Shown piece by piece: positions 44,276 through 57,459 of a DNA stretch of 64,000 nt; the first letter of the stretch is position 1, and the number at the start of each line of letters is the position of its first letter. The notes below the pieces were generated by a model, which was not told the origin of the DNA, made no database searches, and worked only from the letters and a program-made list of their open reading frames with translations. A program made the position numbers and the translations under genes. The stretch covers positions 20,001-84,000 of the forward strand of contig CATQJD010000004.1 of assembly GCA_958298945.1 (NCBI GenBank), read 5' to 3'. The stretch comes from Atherix ibis (taxonomy: Eukaryota; Arthropoda; Insecta; Diptera; Athericidae).

Positions 44276-44734
44276 CAGAGATTGATTCGGCAATTGGCCA
44301 ATACTATTTTCTTCACTTCATCAATGTTTTCGTCTGTATCTGACGTGCTCGGGCGCCCAGCACGCTTTTTGTTGTTCACATCTTTTCGGCCCTCTGAGAA
44401 CATTTTGTTCCACCGATAAACATTGCTTCTGTCCAAGGTAGCTTCACCATATACTACAGTCAACATTCGGCATACGTCCGCGCAATTAATTTTGTTTTTC
44501 GTGCAAAATTTGATACAGATCCTTTGATCCATTCTTTGCAATGGGCAAAAATCCAAGACGAGCCAAATACGTGCAAACAAAGCAGTTGTCAAAAATTAAC
44601 TGAACATTCAAAATGGCCGAACTTGTCGCCATAAGTGAGAGACATGAGTACCAACATAAACCACAAAAAATCGAAAGTCGAATATACGTAACCTGCGGAA
44701 ATTCAAAATTCGCGATACTTTTTGAACAGACCTC
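44276..44734 (-). mobile_element. mariner fragment: 5' end and HTH region
   Basis: The end at 44705-44734 (reverse complement gaggtctgttcaaaaagtat) is the terminal repeat also seen at 62945. The - strand frame from 44532 reads MDQRICIKFCTKNKINCADV, CRMLTVVYGEATLDRSNVYR, then MFSEGRKDVNNKKRAGRPST and DENIDEVKKIVLANCRINL, a helix-turn-helix transposase N terminus. The catalytic half is missing. Confidence 0.8.
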
Positions 44735-44737
44735 CTA

Positions 44738-45300
44738 TGTTCCAATAAAAGAATCGCGGTACGAATGGAGCGTCATCTTCAAGTAAGTGGAACGTGCAGC
44801 CTGTGTTAGCACTTGAGACATGAAGCCTTAGTTTTGATTGATCAAAAGTTATGAATATCAACTACTTGATCGATATCGGTGCCGATGTATCGGTCATTTC
44901 TTTCAATCTGAACACAGGTAATTGCGAACCAATGACAATGAAGTTGTTTGCAGCAACTGATACTGAAATAAAAATTTACAGCGGGACAACTTTCAAATTA
45001 AATCTAGGTCAACGACGAGAGTTCTTTTGGAATTTTGTCATCGCCGATGTTATGATGCCAATAATATGTACAGGTTTGTAACGCACTTCAAACTTCTCAT
45101 AGATTTAATAAGAAATCGATTGGTAGATAAGCTTACTGGAATGCAATTCAATTTAAATTACGCGAACGATCTCGGTGAATTTAAGAAAATTACGAGATTA
45201 CTACAACCTAAGGTCGTACCAAATTCCACGATGGTACAGTGCATAATTAAGATTAGACAACCAGTATTTATTCGACCAAGATAATCGGGGCCTGACAAAT
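44738..45300 (+). pseudogene. Ty3/gypsy retropepsin relic
   Basis: MNINYLIDIGADVSVISFNL at 44851 is a retroviral-type aspartic protease with the active-site triad as DIG in place of DTG. It continues FAATDTEIKIYSGTTFKLNL and FVIADVMMPI, where a frameshift near 45060 leads to THFKLLIDLIRNRLVDKLTG, typical of the link to RT, and IKIRQPVFIRPR. It belongs to the same kind of gypsy element as its neighbours, which lack this part. Confidence 0.78.
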
Positions 45301-45774
45301 TGGATGCCACTTGAAAGTCAAAATATTAATTAAAACGCAAATTTATCGTCCATTAAGCAGTTGCTGGACAAGCCCATTGCATATGGTAAATAAAACAATA
45401 GTTCATAATCGCAATCTAAATATGATCACTCTTCGATTCCATTTCTAACCAATTTTGTTAACGCAATTTGGTAACGCAAATTGCGCAAAATAATTTCTGG
45501 AAATCTTCTAAATTTATGGAAGAAAATAGAAATGCATTTGAGAAATGCGTACGTAATTTCTTCAACGCATTGCTATTGGCTTACATTTAAAAAATATGGA
45601 ACTTTTCCTCTACTCGCTGAGGGCATAGCTTTTTACAAAATTGTTAACGAAGGTTTACAAATACTTATAGAAAAAACTTCTTATAAATGCTTTAAAATTA
45701 ATTACATCAGTCAAATCATGACATATATTTAATATGTTAATGGATCCGTTCAAACTAACAGTAATATTATATTA
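45301..45774. other. DNA without recognised features
   Basis: An 83-codon frame at 45481-45732 has no motif. Nothing else is seen. Confidence 0.4.
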
Positions 45775-45777
45775 TTT

Positions 45778-46186
45778 AACGTGACTTATCTGTCGTTAAA
45801 TATAAAACTACAAGTCATCTACGACATTCGGGATTGAGTCACGCTCAATCAACGCAGAACTATTACTGGCAGTTTACAGGTCGATTCCGGTTGTAGCCTC
45901 AGGTCTTGGCGAACCCGCATACTTAAGCTGGCATAGCGGTGTCCAGGGATTTACAATGAGCAGAGTAAAAACCGAAGTACTCTTAAAATAAAAATTGGTA
46001 CTACGGGAATTGGGGTGCTCCATGTTGTTAAAACACACTATGTCTGCAAATGGTGACGCGCCTTAGGCTGCGGTTAATACCCATATCGTGCATACGGTCT
46101 CCGGATCGCTGGTGGGAGATACTGATAAATTTCTCTGGCGCTGTCATTGCTTATGACAGTAGAAGTTTATATAGGCCTCGCCATAA
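45778..46186. mobile_element. R1-clade LINE 3' UTR, with its last 100 bp inverted
   Basis: 45778-45880 matches the extreme 3' end of the R1-clade UTR in reverse orientation (tttaacgtgac, later cgctcaatcaacgca). 45882-46186 matches the preceding part of the UTR in forward orientation (gattccggttgtagcctcag to ataggcctcgcca). A short palindrome (46188-46199 with 46206-46217) begins right at the right-hand edge. Confidence 0.75.
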
Positions 46187-46529
46187 ACATTAAGAGTAAT
46201 GTTTATTACTCTTAATGCTTGCGTTCCATTTACACACTCATTCAGGTAATATAAATAAATATTTAAAATGTAAATTTTGTTCAATTACAGAAAGTTCAAA
46301 ATAAATACTTTGCGACTACACGACCGATAATATTCAACCATTTATCACAAAAAATACCGCAAAAAATTCTTGAAAGTAATACACAATATACCACATTATG
46401 GAAAATGTACTAACGCTTAAATGGTAACAAAATGATTAATTTGGCCTGGTATGCAAAAATACATAAAAAAATTCAAGCTGGTTGATTTTTCGCTTTCTCA
46501 GATGCTTTAGCTGGTGCGGGCGATGACTT

Positions 46530-47390
46530 TAGTTGTTTGTTTGTTTGTTTGTAAGATCCCTTAGATATGTTCCAGTTTCACTATTGGTCCAGTCATCGTG
46601 TCTGGGGATGGCTAATGGTGTTAGTTGGCATTCTGTTAGTAGGCGAGGCAAATTGGGAATGACTGTGATCACTGGTCGACGGGGTGTTGCTCCGGCCAAC
46701 TTGTCAGTACTTTCATTACCCATAATTTCCACATGCCCTGGCACCCATCACAACTCGACACTGCTATTGTCGACACTGCATAGTAGGCTATGACAAATTG
46801 CGCTAAGTACTATGTCACTCGATGGGCCACAAATGGCTTTAAGGTCGGCAAGGCTGTCGCTAAAAATAATAACGTTTTGGTGGCTGGGAATATTGGTCGC
46901 AATTTCAATTTCCGTTTTGTTGGCCAACACCTCCCCGTAATATGGAGCTGCCCTATAAGGGAAGATTCCACAACATAGTGCGCGGGTGCTGCAGCCAACA
47001 AGTTCGATGACCGAAAAAGATGTAATATATATGTCAGCGGCAGCATTAGTGAACAATAGTCGATGATCTTATAATCTCTCCAATTGTTCAAGGAAAAATT
47101 TCCTATATGTGGACGGATCAGTTCTAGCTTCCTTAAACCTGTCAAGAGAAGCAGTACACTTTCAACTTTGCTCCCACCCACGGTTTCCAATCTGGTTGTG
47201 GAGGGGAAGTTTGGAAAATAAGGGGGAGCATGGATGACGTTCTTTGGAGGTGGGATAATAATAAGGATAGCGATGATGAATTCCTTTTTGAACTGGGGGA
47301 GATGATAATGTTTTAGATTAAAGTTTGTATGCGATAATTTGGAAGGCATAGGTTTTTGTAAATTAAACTAAGGTGGGGTTGGTGAAGATA
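46530..47390 (-). pseudogene. 3' end of a LINE with RNase H and a (CAAA)n tail
   Basis: From about 47056 on the - strand: MFTNAAADIYITSFSVIELV, IEIATNIPSHQNVIIFSDSL, then (in the same line of similarity) VELWWVPGHVEIMGNESTDK and IPNLPRLLTECQLTPLAIPR, i.e. an RNase H domain. The tail is a run of caaa units at 46533-46552. Upstream (47060-47390) lies the connection region. Same family as 42760-43310; an I-clade-like LINE different from the one at 26989. Confidence 0.72.
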
Positions 47391-47479
47391 GAAAAACTAG
47401 GTTTTCGAACAGAAAATAAGGATAATATTTACTATTGATCGATATACGCAGAGGAATAAGTACGTCACACTGGTACGCA

Positions 47480-49027
47480 GTGTGGACCGGAATGTATGAC
47501 TTTAGTTGTATTAATATTTTTCATCAATTTTTAATCCTATATTGCCACTATAAAAGCTGCTTTTGGTCAACCGGTACTTCGTATGGTCCATTGTATGGAT
47601 ATGTAAGTGTGAAAACGGTAGTTAGACAGTGGTTATTGCCAATGTTCGGTGGAAATAGTCCAATAAAATCGACGTGAATATGTGTAAATCTGTCAGCTGT
47701 TTAATCGAATTTGGCAAGCGGTGAGTATGATTGGATTAGAATCAGTTTCGGACGTACCTTTCAATATCTCTTTCCATACCATGCCAAAAAAACCTTGAGT
47801 AGCTACAATGTAGTTACCTTAAAATTCCTAGAATTGAAAAATTTCAATTTTAATGATTGTTTTATATTATCTTTTTCGAGAATTGACTTCAAATCGGCGG
47901 AAATTTCTTAATCAGTTGGCAAGCCTTTATAATAGATTTCTTCTTTGGAATAGAGACTGTCGATTTGGGACAACAAATCGATTTGGGCCAACAACATATA
48001 GAATATTTGTTGTCATTTAGCCAATGTAATTTAGTTGAAAGTACTTATGAGAGGTTTGTTGTCTGTGTTGATGTGACATTTTCGTTCTTGCAAATTGAAT
48101 TTAAAATATTTAATGGGTAAATATATTGCTATGAGTTTGCCACCTTTTGTGTTGTACTGTAGTTGTGTTTTGTCGAACTTCTTCCGAAAAAAACTAAATG
48201 GCTGTAAGCCCCCGTTAACAATTCGGTAAAGAGCTGCCCTTCAACAATGTTTGATTCGTTTATATAGAGAGAAAGTTCAGAATTTTTCGAGGGTTAAACC
48301 AATAGCACTGCGTTTCATAAATCAAGTTTCCATTTCTCGAATGCATTTCTATCTTCTTCCGTAAATTGAAATGTTTACGATAATTTTTTTTTTTCAACGA
48401 ATCATTTTCAGCTATTTGCGTTGCATACTGATATTGTGTAGTAGAAACTTCCGGAGAAGTTCAAAGTTCCCAACAAAGTGTTTAATTATTTAACGTCGGT
48501 TGGCAATGGAAATTCTACAATAGCTTGAATTCTGTCTAGCAGTCACTTTTTGCTGCATTAATTTCAAATTTTTATTTTATGTGTAGTCGAAAAATTATTC
48601 GTAAATATTCACACTTTTTACAAAAATAAAATCGAGGCTGCGGGAAGCTTTGTGACTTAAATGTTGGAAAGTTTGCGCAGTATAACATAGTTCAAATGTC
48701 ATGCATTTAACCTTAAATAGGCCAAACAATGTCGTGATTGTCTCTCTCTCAATATTTTTTTTGACAACTGAAACTTGATGGATAGCTTTTTGCAAGTCTT
48801 ACCTTGCAAATTATTAATAAAATCGGCAAAGAATGGTCTTACCTTGCAAATTATTAATAAAATCGGCAAAGAATGGCATCAGAGAGCGGTCTGGAACTAT
48901 AATCACATTTAAGTCGGGATAAGCCATACATATGTTAGTCACCGTGATAATCCCCATATAGTCGCAAGTTACAACACAGACAGCATATCGCACTTAGTGT
49001 CAGATGACGCTATTTTTTTCTTGGAAT
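47480..49027 (-). pseudogene. Ty3/gypsy relic, RT to integrase, on the - strand; runs into the gap
   Basis: From the gap leftward: the gag-end/RT junction near 48960, RT at 48595-48795 (HQVSVVKKNIERETITTLFG, KCMTFELCYTAQTFQ), the linker near 48500, an RNase H-like part near 48060-48250 (FFRKKFDKTQLQYNTKGGKL) and integrase near 47670 (DRFTHIHVDFIGLFPP). Several stops and shifts. A 40-bp direct duplication lies at 48797-48876. No terminal repeats are seen. Confidence 0.7.
48797..48876. repeat. Tandem duplication, 40-bp unit, two copies
   Basis: The units 48797-48836 and 48837-48876 are identical and lie inside gypsy RT sequence. Recent duplication, or an assembly slip. Confidence 0.9.
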
Positions 49028-49227
49028 NNNNNNNNNNNNNNNNNNNNNNNNNNNNNNNNNNNNNNNNNNNNNNNNNNNNNNNNNNNNNNNNNNNNNNNNN
49101 NNNNNNNNNNNNNNNNNNNNNNNNNNNNNNNNNNNNNNNNNNNNNNNNNNNNNNNNNNNNNNNNNNNNNNNNNNNNNNNNNNNNNNNNNNNNNNNNNNNN
49201 NNNNNNNNNNNNNNNNNNNNNNNNNNN
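49028..49227. other. Assembly gap (200 N)
   Basis: A run of exactly 200 undetermined bases, i.e. a gap of conventional size whose true length is unknown. It separates the gypsy relic from the heptamer array. Confidence 0.99.
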
Positions 49228-52200
49228 ATAAAATATAAAATATAAAATATAAAATATAAAATATAAAATATAAAATATAAAATATAAAATATAAAATATA
49301 AAATATAAAATATAAAATATAAAATATAAAATATAAAATATAAATATAAAATATAAAATATAAAATATAAAATATAAAATATAAAATATAAAATATAAAA
49401 TATAAAATATAAAATATAAAATATAAAATATAAAATATAAAATATAAAATATAAATATAAAATATAAAATAATAAAATATAAAATATAAAATATAAAATA
49501 ATAAAATATAAAATATAAAATATAAAATATAAAATATAAAATATAAAATATAAAATATAAAATATAAAATATAAAATATAAAATATAAAATATAAAATAT
49601 AAAATATAAAATATAAAATATAAATATAAAATATAAAATATAAAATATAAAATATAAAATATAAAATATAAAATATAAAATATAAAATATAAAATATAAA
49701 ATATAAATATAAAATATAAAATATAAAATATAAAATATAAAATATAAAATATAAAATATAAAATATAAAATATAAAATATAAAAATATAAATATAAATAT
49801 AAATATAAAATATAAAATATAAAATATAAAATATAAAATATAAAATATAAAATATAAAATATAAAATATAAAATATAAAATATAAAATATAAAAATATAA
49901 AATATAAAATATAAAATATAAAATATAAAATATAAAATATAAAAATATAAAATATAAAATATAAAATATAAATATAAAATATAAAATATAAAATATAAAA
50001 TATAAAATATAAAATATAAATATAAAATATAAAATATAAAATATAAAATATAAAATATAAAATATAAAATATAATATAAAATATAAAATATAAAATATAA
50101 AATATAAAATATAAAATATAAAATATAAAATATAAAATATAAAATATAAAATATAAAATATAAAATATAAAATATAAAATATAAAATATAAAATATAAAA
50201 TATAAAATATAAAATATAAAATATAAAATATAAAATATAAAATATAAAATATAAAATATAAAATATAAATATAAAATATAAAATATAAAATATAAAATAT
50301 AAAATATAAAATATAAAATATAAATATAAAATATAAAATATAAAATATAAAATATAAAATATAAAATATAAAATATAAAATATAAAATATAAAATATAAA
50401 ATATAAAATATAAAATATAAAATATAAAATATAAAATATAAAATATAAAATATAAAATATAAAATATAAAATATAAAATATAAAATATAAAATATAAAAT
50501 ATAAAATATAAAATATAAAATATAAAATATAAAATATAAAATATAAAATATAAAATATAAAATATAAAATATAAAATATAAAATATAAAATATAAAATAT
50601 AAAATATAAAATATAAAATATAAAATATAAAATATAAAATATAAAATATAAAATATAAAATATAAAATATAAAATATAAAATATAAAATATAAAATATAA
50701 AATATAAAATATAAAATATAAAATATAAAATATAAAATATAAAATATAAAATATAAAATATAAAATATAAAATATAAAATATAAAATATAAAATATAAAA
50801 TATAAAATATAAAATATAAAATATAAAATATAAAATATAAAATATAAAATATAAAATATAAAATATAAAATATAAAATATAAAATATAAAATATAAAATA
50901 TAAAATATAAAATATAAAATATAAAATATAAAATATAAAATATAAAATATAAAATATAAAATATAAAATATAAAATATAAAATATAAAATATAAAATATA
51001 AAATATAAAATATAAAATATAAAATATAAAATATAAAATATAAAAATATAAAATATAAAATATAAAATATAAAATATAAAATATAAAATATAAAATATAA
51101 AATATAAAATATAAAATATAAAATATAAAATATAAAATATAAAATATAAAATATAAAATATAAAATATAAAATATAAAATATAAAATATAAAATATAAAA
51201 TATAAAATATAAAATATAAAATATAAAATATAAAATATAAAATATAAAATATAAAATATAAAATATAAAATATAAAATATAAAATATAAAATATAAAATA
51301 TAAAATATAAAATATAAAATATAAAATATAAAATATAAAATATAAAATATAAAATATAAAATATAAAATATAAAATATAAAATATAAAATATAAAATATA
51401 AAATATAAAATATAAAATATAAAATATAAAATATAAAATATAAAATATAAAATATAAAATATAAAATATAAAATATAAAATATAAAATATAAAATATAAA
51501 ATATAAAATATAAAATATAAAATATAAAATATAAAATATAAAATATAAAATATAAAATATAAAATATAAAATATAAAATATAAAATATAAAATATAAAAT
51601 ATAAAATATAAAATATAAAATATAAAATATAAAATATAAAATATAAAATATAAAATATAAAATATAAAATATAAAATATAAAATATAAAATATAAAATAT
51701 AAAATATAAAATATAAAATATAAAATATAAAATATAAAATATAAAATATAAAATATAAAATATAAAATATAAAATATAAAATATAAAATATAAAATATAA
51801 AATATAAAATATAAAATATAAAATATAAAATATAAAATATAAAATATAAAATATAAAATATAAAATATAAAATATAAAATATAAAATATAAAATATAAAA
51901 TATAAAATATAAAATATAAAATATAAAATATAAAATATAAAATATAAAATATAAAATATAAAATATAAAATATAAAATATAAAATATAAAATATAAAATA
52001 TAAAATATAAAATATAAAATATAAAATATAAAATATAAAATATAAAATATAAAATATAAAATATAAAATATAAAATATAAAATATAAAATATAAAATATA
52101 AAATATAAAATATAAAATATAAAATATAAAATATAAAATATAAAATATAAAATATAAAATATAAAATATAAAATATAAAATATAAAATATAAAATATAAA

Positions 52201-55200
52201 ATATAAAATATAAAATATAAAATATAAAATATAAAATATAAAATATAAAATATAAAATATAAAATATAAAATATAAAATATAAAATATAAAATATAAAAT
52301 ATAAAATATAAAATATAAAATATAAAATATAAAATATAAAATATAAAATATAAAATATAAAATATAAAATATAAAATATAAAATATAAAATATAAAATAT
52401 AAAATATAAAATATAAAATATAAAATATAAAATATAAAATATAAAATATAAAATATAAAATATAAAATATAAAATATAAAATATAAAATATAAAATATAA
52501 AATATAAAATATAAAATATAAAATATAAAATATAAAATATAAAATATAAAATATAAAATATAAAATATAAAATATAAAATATAAAATATAAAATATAAAA
52601 TATAAAATATAAAATATAAAATATAAAATATAAAATATAAAATATAAAATATAAAATATAAAATATAAAATATAAAATATAAAATATAAAATATAAAATA
52701 TAAAATATAAAATATAAAATATAAAATATAAAATATAAAATATAAAATATAAAATATAAAATATAAAATATAAAATATAAAATATAAAATATAAAATATA
52801 AAATATAAAATATAAAATATAAAATATAAAATATAAAATATAAAATATAAAATATAAAATATAAAATATAAAATATAAAATATAAAATATAAAATATAAA
52901 ATATAAAATATAAAATATAAAATATAAAATATAAAATATAAAATATAAAATATAAAATATAAAATATAAAATATAAAATATAAAATATAAAATATAAAAT
53001 ATAAAATATAAAATATAAAATATAAAATATAAAATATAAAATATAAAATATAAAATATAAAATATAAAATATAAAATATAAAATATAAAATATAAAATAT
53101 AAAATATAAAATATAAAATATAAAATATAAAATATAAAATATAAAATATAAAATATAAAATATAAAATATAAAATATAAAATATAAAATATAAAATATAA
53201 AATATAAAATATAAAATATAAAATATAAAATATAAAATATAAAATATAAAATATAAAATATAAAATATAAAATATAAAATATAAAATATAAAATATAAAA
53301 TATAAAATATAAAATATAAAATATAAAATATAAAATATAAAATATAAAATATAAAATATAAAATATAAAATATAAAATATAAAATATAAAATATAAAATA
53401 TAAAATATAAAATATAAAATATAAAATATAAAATATAAAATATAAAATATAAAATATAAAATATAAAATATAAAATATAAAATATAAAATATAAAATATA
53501 AAATATAAAATATAAAATATAAAATATAAAATATAAAATATAAAATATAAAATATAAAATATAAAATATAAAATATAAAATATAAAATATAAAATATAAA
53601 ATATAAAATATAAAATATAAAATATAAAATATAAAATATAAAATATAAAATATAAAATATAAAATATAAAATATAAAATATAAAATATAAAATATAAAAT
53701 ATAAAATATAAAATATAAAATATAAAATATAAAATATAAAATATAAAATATAAAATATAAAATATAAAATATAAAATATAAAATATAAAATATAAAATAT
53801 AAAATATAAAATATAAAATATAAAATATAAAATATAAAATATAAAATATAAAATATAAAATATAAAATATAAAATATAAAATATAAAATATAAAATATAA
53901 AATATAAAATATAAAATATAAAATATAAAATATAAAATATAAAATATAAAATATAAAATATAAAATATAAAATATAAAATATAAAATATAAAATATAAAA
54001 TATAAAATATAAAATATATAAAATATAAAATATAAAATATAAAATATAAAATATAAAATATAAAATATAAAATATAAAATATAAAATATAAAATATAAAA
54101 TATAAAATATAAAATATAAAATATAAAATATAAAATATAAAATATAAAATATAAAATATAAAATATAAAATATAAAATATAAAATATAAAATATAAAATA
54201 TAAAATATAAAATATAAAATATAAAATATAAAATATAAAATATAAAATATAAAATATAAAATATAAAATATAAAATATAAAATATAAAATATAAAATATA
54301 AAATATAAAATATAAAATATAAAATATAAAATATAAAATATAAAATATAAAATATAAAATATAAAATATAAAATATAAAATATAAAATATAAAATATAAA
54401 ATATAAAATATAAAATATAAAATATAAAATATAAAATATAAAATATAAAATATAAAATATAAAATATAAAATATAAAATATAAAATATAAAATATAAAAT
54501 ATAAAATATAAAATATAAAATATAAAATATAAAATATAAAATATAAAATATAAAATATAAAATATAAAATATAAAATATAAAATATAAAATATAAAATAT
54601 AAAATATAAAATATAAAATATAAAATATAAAATATAAAATATAAAATATAAAATATAAAATATAAAATATAAAATATAAAATATAAAATATAAAATATAA
54701 AATATAAAATATAAAATATAAAATATAAAATATAAAATATAAAATATAAAATATAAAATATAAAATATAAAATATAAAATATAAAATATAAAATATAAAA
54801 TATAAAATATAAAATATAAAATATAAAATATAAAATATAAAATATAAAATATAAAATATAATAATATAAAATATAAAATATAAAATATAAAATATAAAAT
54901 ATAAAATATAAAATATAAAATATAAAATATAAAATATAAAATATAAAATATAAAATATAAAATATAAAATATAAAATATAAAATATAAAATATAAAATAT
55001 AAAATATAAAATATAAAATATAAAATATAAAATATAAAATATAAAATATAAAATATAAAATATAAAATATAAAATATAAAATATAAAATATAAAATATAA
55101 AATATAAAATATAAAATATAAAATATAAAATATAAAATATAAAATATAAAATATAAAATATAAAATATAAAATATAAAATATAAAATATAAAATATAAAA

Positions 55201-55690
55201 TATAAAATATAAAATATAAAATATAAAATATAAAATATAAAATATAAAATATAAAATATAAAATATAAAATATAAAATATAAAATATAAAATATAAAATA
55301 TAAAATATAAAATATAAAATATAAAATATAAAATATAAAATATAAAATATAAAATATAAAATATAAAATATAAAATATAAAATATAAAATATAAAATATA
55401 AAATATAAAATATAAAATATAAAATATAAAATATAAAATATAAAATATAAAATATAAAATATAAAATATAAAATATAAAATATAAAATATAAAATATAAA
55501 ATATAAAATATAAAATATAAAATATAAAATATAAAATATAAAATATAAAATATAAAATATAAAATATAAAATATAAAATATAAAATATAAAATATAAAAT
55601 ATAAAATATAAAATATAAAATATAAAATATAAAATATAAAATATAAAATATAAAATATAAAATATAAAATATAAAATCTATCATATAAAA
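49228..55690. repeat. Heptamer satellite array (TATAAAA)n, about 6.4 kb
   Basis: The 7-bp unit is repeated about 920 times. The first 1.1 kb contains many units one base shorter or longer (tataaa, tataaaaa, ataataaa). From about 50330 onward the array is almost pure, with rare exceptions near 51045, 54015 and 54863. It ends at 55674-55690 with aaaatctatc. Because seven is not a multiple of three and the unit has no stop on the - strand, that strand shows a 2,224-codon pseudo-frame that is not a gene. Confidence 0.97.
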
Positions 55691-55699
55691 TATAAAATA

Positions 55700-57420
55700 T
55701 AAAATTTATTATTATTATTATTATTATTATTTTTATGTAAAATTATATTTTCTATTTTACAAGAAAATAATAATAGTAAGAGTTATACACTTACAAAGGG
55801 GACAATAATATTATTATAATAATAATATTGTCCCCTTTGTAAGTTAATGAGACGAAACGGGAATGTGGAACATCCCAACGATTATCTACTTAGATATATT
55901 TATAATAATAACAATAATACTTATATATAATAATATTAATAATAATGATAATTACCATAATGGTAATATTAACAATAAAAATAATACTACTAATAATAAC
56001 AATCATAATAATAATAATAATAATAAAAAATAACAGTAACTATATTGTACCTTTTGTTTGTTTATGATAGCAAAGGCGAAAATGGAACAACCCACCGGTT
56101 ATCTACTTCGATGTCATTATAAAAAAAATAGTAATACTAATAATAATAATAATAATAATAATATTGATATAATAATAATAATTAAAGCAACAACAATAAT
56201 AATAACAAAAGTAATAATAATAATACTAACAATTATAATAATTATAATAAAAATAAATTTTATAATATAGTAATAATAGTACAATATTAATAATAATAAT
56301 ATTAGGGAGAATAATAATAATATAAATAATATTAATAGAGATAGTTAAAATAATAATTATAATAGTTATAATAATAACGTTAGTAATAATAATAATAATA
56401 ATAATTTTAATAATAATAAATAATAATAATAATAATAACAATAATACTCGTAGTATGTTACATTCCCACTCAAAAATCTGCTTATGTTACATTCCCACTC
56501 TTCCGAGAACAGATCCATGATAGAACCTTAAATGTTAGTTATATTCTACAAAAAAGAACACTAAAAGAAGGGAACTTAAAACCCTGACACGAAAACTTAA
56601 AGAAGAGAACTTCACGGACAATACAAGCAGTTGCTATGAATCCTAGATAGTAGGTTAAAAATGACAATAAAAAGCAAACTATTAGTATGCAATATGGTAC
56701 TGAAACTGATATGGAAATAAATACTTGAAATTTGGAGCTCGACTATGCAACCCAATCCCTTTCCAATTCATACCCTATAATCCGAATCCTTCCAAAAATT
56801 GCCAATGCTCCTTTTGTGTGCAAATCACGACTATCCAGCGTGACCTTAATGTTCCATTTGTCCGTGAACTCTCAATATTCCGATAAATAATCTTTTAGGA
56901 AAAGAACTCTTCACTGCCACCCTTCTATCATACACCTATCGACGTTTGATATGGCAATGACACACATTCCTTCTAAAGTTATAATATAATATTGTATTTT
57001 TTAGGGTAACATCGATGAGTGCTTTCCGTTCATGGCCACATGTCCTTGTATTTACACTCAGCAACATCTGCTGGTTACTAGTTGAGCGAAGTTGTAGATA
57101 ATATTAAATTAAACAAAATAATAACAATAGTAATAACTACACTAATAATAATAATAATAATAAAACTTATAATAATAAAAATATTCATAATAATAATAAC
57201 TTTAATAATAACAATAGTAAAAATTAAAATAAATATAATAATACATTACTAAAATTAATGAAAATAATAAGACTAATAATTATAATAATAATAATATTGA
57301 TAATAATAAGAGAAGAAGAAAAAATAATAATAACAATAATAATTGTAATAAAAATAATAAAAATAATACTAATAGTATTATTACTGTATTGTATAATATT
57401 ATATATTTGTATCGTACGAA
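55700..57420. repeat. AAT/ATT-type degenerate microsatellite region
   Basis: Long runs of taataa and attatt units dominate 55703-56450 and 57110-57400, with a less repetitive part at 56450-57100 holding no recognised gene. A palindrome with perfect 19-nt arms lies at 55789-55807 and 55826-55844. Similar blocks at 55858-55895 and 56080-56115 (ttatctactt) suggest a local duplication. Confidence 0.8.
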
Positions 57421-57459
57421 GTGGAGTAATGCATTATGCTCAGTCAGGGTGACTTAATC

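Noticed and set aside
49010..55684. A 2,224-codon open frame on the - strand
   Set aside because: It is the translation of the heptamer array (repeating FYILYFI) plus the N gap; a stop-free 7-bp repeat always gives such a frame.
49228..55690. TATA boxes as promoters
   Set aside because: The motif is simply the satellite unit; no gene or initiator follows it.
56058..57452. Isoleucine/asparagine-rich frames
   Set aside because: They are translations of AAT-type microsatellites.
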